This document shows, one piece after another, positions 9,750-18,584 of a DNA stretch of 33,167 nucleotides. The stretch covers positions 418 to 33,584 of the forward strand of contig JAOAEC010000006.1 of the NCBI GenBank assembly GCA_026416975.1, read 5' to 3'. Position numbers and translations under genes: made by a program. The notes under the pieces are model-generated. The model was not told where the DNA came from. It ran no database searches and saw only the letters and a list, made by a program, of their open reading frames with translations. Source of the DNA: Patescibacteria group bacterium. GTDB lineage: Bacteria; Patescibacteriota; Microgenomatia; UBA1406; GWC2-37-13. The stretch's first letter is position 1, and each line of letters opens with the position of its first letter.

Positions 9750-10271
9750 TTAATTTTTTCCGGCTGATGGTTTAACTTCAGTTTGTTGACGTTTGGCAAC
9801 CTTTTTGGCTGAGAAAATGCTTCTTCTGACTTTTCCCTGGGGAATTTCGGCTTGTTGTTCCTGTCTTTTTCTTTCTTCCTTCTTTTTCTTTTTTTCTTGT
9901 TCTTCCCAAATAAGCCTTCTTTTCTTCTCTTCCTCGGCTCTTTTTTTTTCTTCCAAAACTCTTTCCTCGCCTCTTTTTACCATTTGGAAAAGTCGTTGAC
10001 GCAATCCTTCTATTCTTTGTTTTTCTTGATCTTGATACTTATTTTGAAGTTTGTCAAAATCTAAAGGTGTGTGATTATCTTTTTTTAACTTTTCTATTTT
10101 TTCTTTTTGGTCATTGTCAATGTTATCATTATCAGCCTTTCCTGTCAATTTATCAAGCATTTTTAACGGACTAAAGGTTTGTCCTACTTGTTTGGCTCCT
10201 TGTTTAACGGTTGATTGACCTAATTCTACCAATTGTTCAAAGGTGTCTTCCCAAAAACCTGGTTTTGCCAT
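9750..10271 (-). CDS. Charged coiled-coil protein of unknown function
   Basis: MAKPGFWEDTFEQLVELGQSTVKQGAKQVGQTFSPLKMLDKLTG then long E/K/R-rich helix; divergent from RNase J. Confidence 0.7.
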   Translation of the reverse strand: MAKPGFWEDTFEQLVELGQSTVKQGAKQVGQTFSPLKMLDKLTGKADNDNIDNDQKEKIEKLKKDNHTPLDFDKLQNKYQDQEKQRIEGLRQRLFQMVKRGEERVLEEKKRAEEEKKRRLIWEEQEKKKKKEERKRQEQQAEIPQGKVRRSIFSAKKVAKRQQTEVKPSAGKN

Positions 10272-10311
10272 AAATTTATTGGTAAATCTTATGTTATAAT
10301 CATTATAACTT

Positions 10312-12042
10312 ATGGAAAAATATAAATTGAGATTAATTCCTTTAGGCGGTATAAGAGGAGTAACTAAGAATATGTATGTTTATGAGATATATATAAATAA
10401 AAATCAAAAATCAAAGATCAAAAATCAAAAATTAGATAATAATTTTAACAAGAATGATTATTACTTGCAAGATATTTTAATTATTGACTGTGGGATTGGT
10501 TTTCCTCAGGCAAAGGAGTTGGGAGTGGATTTTGTTATTCCAGACATTAGTTATTTAAAGGATAAGACTGATAAAATAAGAGCGGTTATTTTAACTCATG
10601 GTCATGAGGATCATATCTCGGCTTTACCTTTTTATTATCAACTTTTAGGTCGGCCGCCAATCTTTACTGGTAAACTAACTAAAGCGTTGATTGAAAATAA
10701 ATTTAAGGAGTTTAGTGAAAAAGGAATTATCAATGAGGTTCAAACAAGAAAAACCTATTATTTTGGCGGTTTTGCATTAGAGTTTATCCGTTTGACTCAT
10801 TCTATTCCTGATACCTTTCATCTTTTAATAAAAACGCCAATTGGTAATCTTTATCATGGAACTGATTTTAAATTAGATCTGACTCCTCCTTATGGTTTAC
10901 CGCCGGATTTTTACGCTATAAATAAAGCCGGTCAAGAAAAGATTTTGTGTCTTTTATCGGATTGTTTGGGAGCGGAGCGAGAAGGATTAACTTTGTCAGA
11001 AAGTGTTGTTGGTGAAAGATTTGAGGAGGAAATGAGAAGAACCCAAGGAAAGTTTATTATGACTACTTTTTCCTCAAATATCTCCCGAATAAGACAGTGC
11101 GTTCAGGCAGCGATTAAGTTTAACCGAAAGATCTGTTTTTTGGGAAGATCAATGAAAGAAAATACGACTTTAGCGTCAGAGATTGGTTATTTGGGTATTC
11201 CGCCCCAGTTTTTAGTTAAAGAAGATGAATTAAAAAGATTACCACCAAAGAAAATTTGTTTAATTGTTGCCGGTTCTCAGGGTCAGTATGATTCTGCTTT
11301 GGCCAAACTTTCTCGCGATCAAAATCATTATGTTAAGATCACTGCTGGTGACAAGATTATTTTTTCTTCTGATCCGATTCCTGGTAATGAAGAGGAGGTT
11401 TATGGTTTAATTGAAGAGTTGATTGAAAAAGGAGCTGAAGTTTTTTATCCAGATATTGCTGATCAGCTGCATGCCTCAGGTCACGCTAATCAAGAGGATC
11501 TAAAATTTTTAATTCGTTTTGTTAATCCGGAATACTTTATTCCTATTGGCGGTACCTTACGTCATCAAAGACAATATCAGAATTTAGTAGTTAGTTTAGG
11601 TTATCCTAAAAATAAGGTTTTTTTATTAGCCGAAGGAGAAACGGTTTGGTTTTTGAAAGATAGGGTTTATCAAGGAGAGATAATTGAGACAAAAAATATT
11701 TATGTTGACGCTTATGGTGTGGGCGATGTTGGCAATCTGGTTTTAAGAGATAGAAAGACTCTTTCTCTTGAAGGAATAGTAATGGCTGTTTTGGTGGTTG
11801 ATAATCAAGGTCGATTAATGGTAGCGCCTAAGATTATTTCCCGGGGATTTGTTTTTGAAAAAGAGGAAAAGCTGCTTTATTACAAGGCAAAAAACACCAT
11901 TGAAAAAATTTTAAAACCTAAAAAAGAAAAAATCTTTAATTTTGAAAGATTAAAAAGAGAGTTGATTAATAATTTAGAAGAGCTATTTTTTGAAGAAACC
12001 GGTAGAAAACCTTTAGTTTTAGCGGAGATTATTCAAGTTTAA
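10312..12042 (+). CDS. rnj: Ribonuclease J (metallo-beta-lactamase/beta-CASP)
   Basis: PLGGIRGVTKNMYVYE, AVILTHGHEDHISALPF, HSIPDTFHLLI, GTDFKLD, ASGHANQEDLKFLI, FIPIGGTLRHQ. Confidence 0.95.
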   Translation: MEKYKLRLIPLGGIRGVTKNMYVYEIYINKNQKSKIKNQKLDNNFNKNDYYLQDILIIDCGIGFPQAKELGVDFVIPDISYLKDKTDKIRAVILTHGHEDHISALPFYYQLLGRPPIFTGKLTKALIENKFKEFSEKGIINEVQTRKTYYFGGFALEFIRLTHSIPDTFHLLIKTPIGNLYHGTDFKLDLTPPYGLPPDFYAINKAGQEKILCLLSDCLGAEREGLTLSESVVGERFEEEMRRTQGKFIMTTFSSNISRIRQCVQAAIKFNRKICFLGRSMKENTTLASEIGYLGIPPQFLVKEDELKRLPPKKICLIVAGSQGQYDSALAKLSRDQNHYVKITAGDKIIFSSDPIPGNEEEVYGLIEELIEKGAEVFYPDIADQLHASGHANQEDLKFLIRFVNPEYFIPIGGTLRHQRQYQNLVVSLGYPKNKVFLLAEGETVWFLKDRVYQGEIIETKNIYVDAYGVGDVGNLVLRDRKTLSLEGIVMAVLVVDNQGRLMVAPKIISRGFVFEKEEKLLYYKAKNTIEKILKPKKEKIFNFERLKRELINNLEELFFEETGRKPLVLAEIIQV

Positions 12043-12051
12043 CCTCTTTTT

Positions 12052-12672
12052 ATGACCAGTTTACCTTTAACCTTAAAAAAAATCAGTCATTTTTTAGAGA
12101 GATTACCTGGAATTGGTGAAAAAACCGCCAACCGTTTAGCTTTTTATCTCTTAAGAATGCCGGAAAATGATCTAAAGGATTTTGCCAACATGATTGCTTC
12201 TTTAAAATCTAAGATTAAACTTTGTTCTTCCTGTTTTAATTTTACCGAAGAAGAAAAATGCGAGATTTGTTTGGACAAAAAAAGAGATCAGGGAATGATT
12301 ACTGTGGTTGAGTCGGTGCTTGATCTTTTGTCTTTAGAAAAAGGCGGTATTTATCAAGGTATTTATCATGTTCTTCATGGCAGGATTGATCCTTTAAACA
12401 ATATTCGACCCGAAGATATTTATATTGAACCGCTGATAAAAAGAATTAAAAATAACAAAGAAATAAAAGAGATTATTTTAGCCACTAATCCGGATATGGA
12501 AGGTGAAGCAACAGCAATATATATTAGAGAAAAAATTAAAAATCAATTCATTGGTTCGCAGACAAAGATTAAAATTACCAGATTAGCTTATGGGTTACCT
12601 ATTGGCGCTAATTTAGAATATGCCGATTATATGACCTTAAAAAAAGCGATTGAGGGAAGGAATGAGTATTAA
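12052..12672 (+). CDS. recR: Recombination protein RecR
   Basis: LERLPGIGEKTANRLAFYLL, CSSCFNFTEEEKCEIC zinc motif, Toprim ATNPDMEGEATAIYI, ITRLAYGLPIGANLEYAD. Confidence 0.95.
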   Translation: MTSLPLTLKKISHFLERLPGIGEKTANRLAFYLLRMPENDLKDFANMIASLKSKIKLCSSCFNFTEEEKCEICLDKKRDQGMITVVESVLDLLSLEKGGIYQGIYHVLHGRIDPLNNIRPEDIYIEPLIKRIKNNKEIKEIILATNPDMEGEATAIYIREKIKNQFIGSQTKIKITRLAYGLPIGANLEYADYMTLKKAIEGRNEY

Positions 12673-12841
12673 ATCTTAAACAATTTTTAAATCTTAAACT
12701 ATTAAACATTAAAAAAACTGATTTAACCGATTCAACTAATTTAACTCTCTAAACTTATCAATTTCCTTACCACCTAACTTCTAACTACTAGCTACTAAAT
12801 AAATTTCTAATTTCTAATCAATTTTTAATTATTTAATTTTT

Positions 12842-12946
12842 AATTTTTATAACAATCCAAAAGCTATCTTTATACAGCTGCTGTGTAGATGGTCATATAT
12901 TAGCTGACTATTGATTTAAAATTGATTTACTAACTTTTAACTCTCT
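12842..12946 (+). repeat. About 103-bp intergenic repeat, copy 1
   Basis: TTTTTATAACAATCCAAAAGCTATCTTTATACAGCTGCTGTGTAGATGGTCATATATTAGCTGACTATTGATTTAAAATTGATTTACTAACTTTTAACTCTCT; near-identical inverted copy at 23845-23946. Confidence 0.9.
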
Positions 12947-13029
12947 AAATTTTATTAACTTTCTTAACTTTCAAAACTCTTTAAACTTATTTTTAAAATC
13001 TAAAATTAACTTTAATAAGAGTTATAATT

Positions 13030-13962
13030 TTAGACTATCTCTTTAATTTCTTTAGCGATTAAGGGAGCGATGGAGGTTTCTTCAAGTTGCTTAAAATGTT
13101 GTTCAGGTTTAAGAGCAATGCTATTGGTGGTAAAGATTTTTTCAATCGGACTTTTTGATAAAACATCTTTTGCTTTGGGAGAAAAATCATGATGAACGAC
13201 ACAAGCAATTACTCTTTTAGCCCCTTTTTTTAAACAAAATTCAGCTGCGTTAACTAAAGTATTGCCTGAGGTGATAATGTCATCAACAATAATGCAGGTT
13301 TTATTTTTTACCTCTCCATAAAGATTTAAAGCTTTTGATTGATGAATCACTTCAAGACTTCTTTTTTTTTCAATCACAGCAATATCTTTAGTTTGACCGT
13401 TAAAAAACACATCGGAAAAATTATGAGCTCGTTTTATTCCTCCCTGATCCGGAGAGACAATAATTACCTTATTATCAATATTTTTTTGAGATAGATATTT
13501 TTTTATCTTTGGGGCTAAAATTTCAAAAGCATTGATATTTTTAAATTTAATAGAAAAAATTCCTGCCGTTGCTTCATCATGAATGTTAACAGTATAAACT
13601 GCCTTAAAACCAATTGCTTCAATAAATCTAATAACGACGTTGACGGAGACAGACTCGCCTGGTAAATATTCTCGATTTTGTCTGGCATAGCCAAAATAAG
13701 GAATGATAGCGATGATTTCTTTAGCAGCATTTTTTCTTAAGACATCAGCAAAGAAAAATAGCTCCATCAGATTGGTGTCGGTTGGATTTGAGGTTGATTG
13801 GATGAGAAAACACGTTTTGTCTTTTACCTTTTCCAAAACTCTCACCTTAAATTCAGAATTATCAAAACGAGTAATTTGCGATTTGGAAAGAGGAATTTTT
13901 AAAATATCTGATATCTTAGCCGCTAACTGCGGATTAGCTGAGCCAGAGAAAATTTTTATCAT
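13030..13962 (-). CDS. prs: Ribose-phosphate pyrophosphokinase
   Basis: FSGSANPQLAAKI, RFDNSEFKVRV, YFGYARQNREYLPGESVSV, VSPDQGGIKRA, CIIVDDIITSGNTLVNAAE. Confidence 0.95.
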   Translation of the reverse strand: MIKIFSGSANPQLAAKISDILKIPLSKSQITRFDNSEFKVRVLEKVKDKTCFLIQSTSNPTDTNLMELFFFADVLRKNAAKEIIAIIPYFGYARQNREYLPGESVSVNVVIRFIEAIGFKAVYTVNIHDEATAGIFSIKFKNINAFEILAPKIKKYLSQKNIDNKVIIVSPDQGGIKRAHNFSDVFFNGQTKDIAVIEKKRSLEVIHQSKALNLYGEVKNKTCIIVDDIITSGNTLVNAAEFCLKKGAKRVIACVVHHDFSPKAKDVLSKSPIEKIFTTNSIALKPEQHFKQLEETSIAPLIAKEIKEIV

Positions 13963-13968
13963 AAAAAA

Positions 13969-14223
13969 TTAGCGTTGCTGGGTTGATATTTCAATTAATT
14001 TTTTAGCGGCCAGTTCTTGAGTTTTTTTAATTGCTTCGTTAACCGCTTCAACGATTCGATTTTCCATTATCCCATCTACTTCAATTTCTTGAATTTGCTG
14101 GTCGCCTCGAACAACCACCTTGATGCCGTTTTGTTCAACGGTTACCTGTTCTTTTTGTAAACTGGCTTGCATTTGTTGCGCTTGCTGTTGTAATTTTTGT
14201 AAATCTCCCAAAGGATTAAACAT
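13969..14223 (-). CDS. YbaB/EbfC family nucleoid-associated protein
   Basis: MFNPLGDLQKLQQQAQQMQASLQKEQVTVEQNGIKVVVRGDQQIQEIEVDG; adjacent to dnaX as in many bacteria. Confidence 0.9.
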   Translation of the reverse strand: MFNPLGDLQKLQQQAQQMQASLQKEQVTVEQNGIKVVVRGDQQIQEIEVDGIMENRIVEAVNEAIKKTQELAAKKLIEISTQQR

Positions 14224-14247
14224 AAAAAATAAAAAAACTCATAATAA

Positions 14248-15288
14248 TTAATGATTACTTTTTTGATTATAAAATTCAACTACAGCAATTTCAAGAGGCA
14301 ATGACTCAATTGGTGAGTATTTAAGATTTTGATAAGCTTCAGTTAAAATTTTAATAAGAAGAACAATCTCTTTTAAGGAAAAAGCTGATTTTTTTTCTTC
14401 TTCAATCACTTTGTTTTTTGCCAAAAGAGTTAGACGTAGTTCATTCAAAAGTTGCTCAATCAAAGACTTAACGCTGCCGCCGCTGGCAACAAACTCATCT
14501 AACCACAAAAGAGCTTTTTTTAAATCCTCTTTTTCTAAAATCTCCAAAAAGTTTTGTCGAAAAAAACCTAAAAAATTTTTTGCTTCTTCATAATCTAATT
14601 TTTGATGAATGACTAATTCCTCCAAAATTTTAGCGGCGTCGCGAAAAGAATTATCGCTAAAGGAAAAAATTAAAGAGAATAATTTTTCTTCAATCTTTAT
14701 TTTTTCTGCTTGAGAGATTCTTTTTAACATTCGAATGATATCATCTTTTTTTGCTTTGCTAAAGTTTATTGGAAAACAACGAGAGGTAATGGTTTTGGGA
14801 ATTTTATCCTTATTGGTGGTAGCAAAGATAAAGATAACATAAGGCGGTGGTTCTTCCAAGGTTTTTAACAAGGCATTAAAGGCCTCGGTGGTGATCATAT
14901 GGGCTTCATCAATGATGAAAACCCGATAACGAGCAGTCATTGGTAGAAAGTTGGTTTCATGAATCAGGTTTTTAATATCATCAATTCCCCGATTAGAAGC
15001 GGCGTCTAGTTCAATAATGTCAACTGAGGAAGATTGATTGATAGCTAAACAATTAGCGCATTGATTACAGGGTTCAATAGAGTTGTTTTTTCCGGCAAAT
15101 TTATTGTTAAAACAGTTGACGGCTTTGGCTAAAATGCGAGCAACTGAGGTTTTACCGGTTCCTTTTTGACCGATAAATAAAAAAGCATGGGGAAGATTTT
15201 TGCTTTCTAGAAACTTTTTGATAATTTCTTTTACTTGGTTATTATCAATTTCTTCAATTTTTTGGGGTCGATATTTAAGATAAAACAT
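14248..15288 (-). CDS. dnaX: DNA polymerase III subunit gamma/tau (short form)
   Basis: FYLKYRPQKIEEI, GTGKTSVARILAKAVNC, zinc cysteines C-x8-CxxC, ELDAASNRGIDDI, FIIDEAHMIT, LLKTLEEPPPYVIFIFATT. Confidence 0.95.
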   Translation of the reverse strand: MFYLKYRPQKIEEIDNNQVKEIIKKFLESKNLPHAFLFIGQKGTGKTSVARILAKAVNCFNNKFAGKNNSIEPCNQCANCLAINQSSSVDIIELDAASNRGIDDIKNLIHETNFLPMTARYRVFIIDEAHMITTEAFNALLKTLEEPPPYVIFIFATTNKDKIPKTITSRCFPINFSKAKKDDIIRMLKRISQAEKIKIEEKLFSLIFSFSDNSFRDAAKILEELVIHQKLDYEEAKNFLGFFRQNFLEILEKEDLKKALLWLDEFVASGGSVKSLIEQLLNELRLTLLAKNKVIEEEKKSAFSLKEIVLLIKILTEAYQNLKYSPIESLPLEIAVVEFYNQKSNH

Positions 15289-15479
15289 GAAAATAACTTA
15301 AAACTTAAAACTAAAATCTTAAATTTTAAATATTAAATCTTAAACATAAAGAACAATATTTTTTCTTTTTACATTTTGCATTATCATTTTGATTTTTAAT
15401 TTTTGTATTTTTATTTTTAAATCAACTCTCTTAACTCTTTCAACTCATTAACTTCCTCTAGCTTCTAATTGAAAATTAT

Positions 15480-15500
15480 ACCGACCTCGCAGGTTGCGGT
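15480..15500 (-). terminator. Hairpin downstream of ybeY-like gene, candidate terminator
   Basis: Minus strand ACCG(CA)ACCT-GCG-AGGTCGGT, then ATAATTTTC; GC-rich hairpin in AT-rich background. Confidence 0.5.
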
Positions 15501-15505
15501 TTAAT

Positions 15506-15862
15506 TTATTTAAAAAGATTTTCAAAGCCATGATTAATTAAATAATTAATCATTTCATCAACCTTTTTATTTCTTTCAGCAGCTAAAAGAACAGCTTGAG
15601 GATAACAAATAAAAATTTCGCCAATTAATTTATCCTCAGCTTGATTATAGGGGAAAGAAAGAATTGGTAAGGCCACCGGTTCTTTTTTATAATTAGTTGC
15701 TAATTTTTTCATCTTGTTTTTTCCAATAAAAACAATGTTTAAGGTTGTTTGCCAAGGAAGACCTTTTTTTTCAAAAAGATTAATCAGGTTTTTTTTTATT
15801 AAAGGTCGATTAATTTTGTACCTTGACGGGCAGATTATGTTGACCATATCTTTTTTTAGCAC
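15506..15862 (-). CDS. ybeY: YbeY/UPF0054-like protein lacking the C-terminal metal-binding motif
   Basis: LNIVFIGKNKMKKLATNYKKEPVALPILSFPYNQAEDKLIGEIFICYPQAVLLAA matches the YbeY core; ends INYLINHGFENLFK* instead of HGxLHLxGYDH. Likely start may be the internal ATG at 15847. Confidence 0.8.
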   Translation of the reverse strand: MLKKDMVNIICPSRYKINRPLIKKNLINLFEKKGLPWQTTLNIVFIGKNKMKKLATNYKKEPVALPILSFPYNQAEDKLIGEIFICYPQAVLLAAERNKKVDEMINYLINHGFENLFK

Positions 15863-16028
15863 GAATTTTAATTTTTTCTTTTTCTTCTTCTCTTCGAGCC
15901 AAAGATGGTTTTTTATAAAAAAGTCTTTTTCTTACTTCACTAACAACGTCTTCCTCGATAAATATTTTGGTGAATTTACGAAATAAAGTCTCTTTAGTTT
16001 CGCCTTTTTTTTTAATAGCTAAAGTCAT
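15810..16028 (-). CDS. rpsU: 30S ribosomal protein S21
   Basis: MTLAIKKKGETKETLFRKFTKIFIEEDVVSEVRKRLFYKKPSLARREEEKEKIKIRAKKR; AGGAGG-type ribosome binding site just upstream. Confidence 0.85.
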   Translation of the reverse strand: MTLAIKKKGETKETLFRKFTKIFIEEDVVSEVRKRLFYKKPSLARREEEKEKIKIRAKKRYGQHNLPVKVQN

Positions 16029-16170
16029 AATAACACCTCCTTTTAAAAATTAACTTATTAAATAATTTATTATAACAGTTATTAAAAAAGTTTTTTGATG
16101 ATTTTTTTAATTTTTTTTAGATAAAATGAGAAATTTTTTAAATAAATATTTTTATTTAATTTAAGATTAT

Positions 16171-16270
16171 TATAGCAATCCATGTATGACCTCGTAGATC
16201 ATAATTCATAATTAGGCAAGTATAGCAATCCATGTATGACCTCGTAGATCATAATTCATAATTAGGCAAG
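16171..16270. repeat. Two-copy tandem repeat, unit about 50 bp, carrying a hairpin
   Basis: tatagcaatccatgtatgacctcgtagatcataattcataattaggcaag twice in tandem. Each unit on minus strand contains TATGATCT-ACG-AGGTCATA. The second unit overlaps the stop codon of the 16262-17101 CDS. Confidence 0.93.
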
Positions 16271-17101
16271 AATTTTTTTAATGATTTTTATTACTTCTGA
16301 TAAAGAAAGTTTGGTTGGTTTAAGATGAGGATTTTTTGAGGAACCATTCAAAAGCATATGATTTGAAATATGAAGAAACCAAGAAGCTTGAGGATCTTTT
16401 TTTTTCAACTCTTGGTATAAAAGCGTTAGATTATAATTTTTTTTAGGAGGAGTTTTAATTCTTAAATATTTTTTTTCTGGATCTTGACGAATCACCAATG
16501 AATAACCCATTTTTAAGGCTAATTTTACCGCCTCTTCATTTTTTGTTTCCAAAATTAATGCCTTTCCCCACTTTATTTTTAACACCAAACCGTTTTTTAT
16601 CTCTTCCTCAGCTCGGATCTTGTTTTTTAAGATTAAAAAAACAGCGTCTAAAAGAGGAAAAACAGTGATTATTAATTGATTGTCATCTTGATAGTTTTTT
16701 AAGCCTTCAATAATTTGGTGTAAACCTAAATCATAAATATCAGCCTCTGGTTGAGGAAGAAAAACTTCTTGAAAATGATCAATAAAGGTGACTAAATCAA
16801 CCAATCTTTCTAATGGCGTTTCAATTTTATGATTAAGATAATGATTTTTTTTAAGGTAAAGAAAAACTAATTTAGTAGCAGAGAGGTTAAGATCGCTGGT
16901 TTGGTGATGGTCAAAACGACCTAAGCCAGTGTCAACATGAATAATGTTGGAAAGATCATCGGGTGGTTGATGATTTAAAGTTTGGCCGGCTGGGATGAAT
17001 TTAATTAACGCTTGTTTCCAACCGGGAAGAAATCTTTTAATCAACCAACAAGCAGTGACGGCATCTAAATCTGGTGAAAGATGGGTAACGATATACTTCA
17101 T
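16262..17101 (-). CDS. MYG1/UPF0160 or DHH-like metal-dependent hydrolase
   Basis: THLSPDLDAVTACWLIKRF, VDTGLGRFDHHQTSDLNLSATKLVF, IDHFQEV metal-binding-like motifs; C-terminal ASWFLHISNHMLLNGSSKNP. Confidence 0.65.
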   Translation of the reverse strand: MKYIVTHLSPDLDAVTACWLIKRFLPGWKQALIKFIPAGQTLNHQPPDDLSNIIHVDTGLGRFDHHQTSDLNLSATKLVFLYLKKNHYLNHKIETPLERLVDLVTFIDHFQEVFLPQPEADIYDLGLHQIIEGLKNYQDDNQLIITVFPLLDAVFLILKNKIRAEEEIKNGLVLKIKWGKALILETKNEEAVKLALKMGYSLVIRQDPEKKYLRIKTPPKKNYNLTLLYQELKKKDPQASWFLHISNHMLLNGSSKNPHLKPTKLSLSEVIKIIKKILA

Positions 17102-17164
17102 ATAGAAATTAAAAGTTAAAAAATCAAAAGTTAAAAATTTTAAGGCGAGTTCTAATTTTTCATT

Positions 17165-18409
17165 TTAATTTTTGATTTGATTAATAATATCTTTAAGCGC
17201 TAATAATTTTGTTTCTTTTTCACCCCTTTTTTTATATTCAATTTTCTTCCCTGTTTTTTTAGAAACAACTAATCTTACTGGAATTCCAATTAGATCGGCG
17301 TCGGCAAATTTTTCGCCGGCAGTTGCTTCTTCTCGATCATCAAAAAGAACCTCAACTTCATCTTTTAATAATTGGTTATAAATTTTATCACAGTTATTTT
17401 TCACATCTTTATCTTTAAGATCAAGACCAATTAAATGGGCTTGATAGGGAGCGATATTTTTTGGCCAAATTATACCCCGATCATCGTGACTAATTTCCAC
17501 TATCGCACCAATAATTCTGGTTGTGCCAATACCATAACAACCCATTACCGGAAATTTTTTTTCGCCATTTTTATCAATAAAAATAAGATTAAAGGCTTGG
17601 CTAAATCTAGTGCCAAGGTCAAAGATATTACCAATCTCAATCGCTTTATCAATTTTTAAATTAGAACGGCATTTTGGGCATTGATTTTTTTTAGGATCAA
17701 GTTGGCTGATCTCTATATTTTGAGCAAAGGAGCATTTTTGACAGTATATAAGATTAACCTCGCCAGCAGGAGTAATAACATTAAATTCATGAGAGTATTT
17801 TTTAGTAAAACTACCGCCTGAGGCTTCGGTAATTTTAACATTATTGAAACCACAACGTTTAAATATTTTTAAATAAGCCTTAATTACTGTTTGATAAAAA
17901 TTTTTTAAACCATTTTTATCTTGATGAAATGAATAAAGATCTTTCATTCCAAACTCTCTTCCGCGTAAGATTCCTGATTTTGGTCTTGGTTCATCGCGAA
18001 ATTTTTTGGTGATATGATATAAAGCTAAAGGTAGATCGCGATAGCTTTTTAAAAATTTTTTTACCAAGGGAGTGATGGTTTCTTCATGTGTGGGAGCTAA
18101 GGCATATTCCTGGCCATATTGGCTTTTAGTTTTAAACAAAACATCAACTGTCTGCCAGCGGTCAGTGGTTTCCCAAAAAGTCTTTGGATGTAAAAGAGGC
18201 ATTTCTAATTCTTGAGCGCCGATTTTATTCATTTCTTCACGAATAATGTTTTCAATTTTTGCAAGAACTCTTTTTCCCAAGGGTAAAAGATTATAAATAC
18301 CAGCAGCTATTTGATCGATAAAACCTGCTTGAGTTAAAAGTTGATGACTAATTGAGTCGTATTTTTTAACCTCTTTTTTTGTTTTTCCAAAAAGATGAGA
18401 ATAAAGCAT
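17165..18409 (-). CDS. proS: Prolyl-tRNA synthetase, short form without apparent INS editing domain
   Basis: LLTQAGFIDQIAAGIYNLLPLGKRVLAKIENIIREEM, ALAPTHEETITPLV, FRDEPRPKSGILRGREFGMKDLYSFH, VMGCYGIGTTRI; only 414 aa. Confidence 0.95.
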   Translation of the reverse strand: MLYSHLFGKTKKEVKKYDSISHQLLTQAGFIDQIAAGIYNLLPLGKRVLAKIENIIREEMNKIGAQELEMPLLHPKTFWETTDRWQTVDVLFKTKSQYGQEYALAPTHEETITPLVKKFLKSYRDLPLALYHITKKFRDEPRPKSGILRGREFGMKDLYSFHQDKNGLKNFYQTVIKAYLKIFKRCGFNNVKITEASGGSFTKKYSHEFNVITPAGEVNLIYCQKCSFAQNIEISQLDPKKNQCPKCRSNLKIDKAIEIGNIFDLGTRFSQAFNLIFIDKNGEKKFPVMGCYGIGTTRIIGAIVEISHDDRGIIWPKNIAPYQAHLIGLDLKDKDVKNNCDKIYNQLLKDEVEVLFDDREEATAGEKFADADLIGIPVRLVVSKKTGKKIEYKKRGEKETKLLALKDIINQIKN

Positions 18410-18584
18410 AAAAGAATTATAACATAGAAAAATAATTTAAAATTCAAAAATATAACTCAAAAAAATTATTTTATTTCTTAATTCCTAACTCCTAATTACT
18501 TAATAAATTTCTAATTTTCAATTTTTAAATTTTATCTTTCTAAAGCGGATTAATTAATGGGTAGAATTAGATTAGTTAATAATT

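Noticed and set aside
9793-10064. Two plus-strand Phe/Leu/Ser-rich ORFs resembling membrane peptides
   Set aside because: Antisense to the E/K-rich coiled-coil gene 9750-10271; hydrophobicity is a reverse-complement artefact.
13515-13972. ORFs of 71 aa (minus) and 89 aa (plus) inside prs
   Set aside because: Alternate-frame and antisense to a clear prs gene.
15714-15986. 90-aa plus-strand ORF
   Set aside because: Antisense to rpsU and ybeY-like genes, Phe-rich artefact.
16171-16270. Possible CRISPR array
   Set aside because: Only two abutting units with no spacer and no cas genes nearby; a tandem duplication explains it.
17165-18409. Short proS as a novel or truncated enzyme
   Set aside because: ProRS forms lacking the INS editing domain are known in several bacterial groups; catalytic and anticodon-binding regions look intact.
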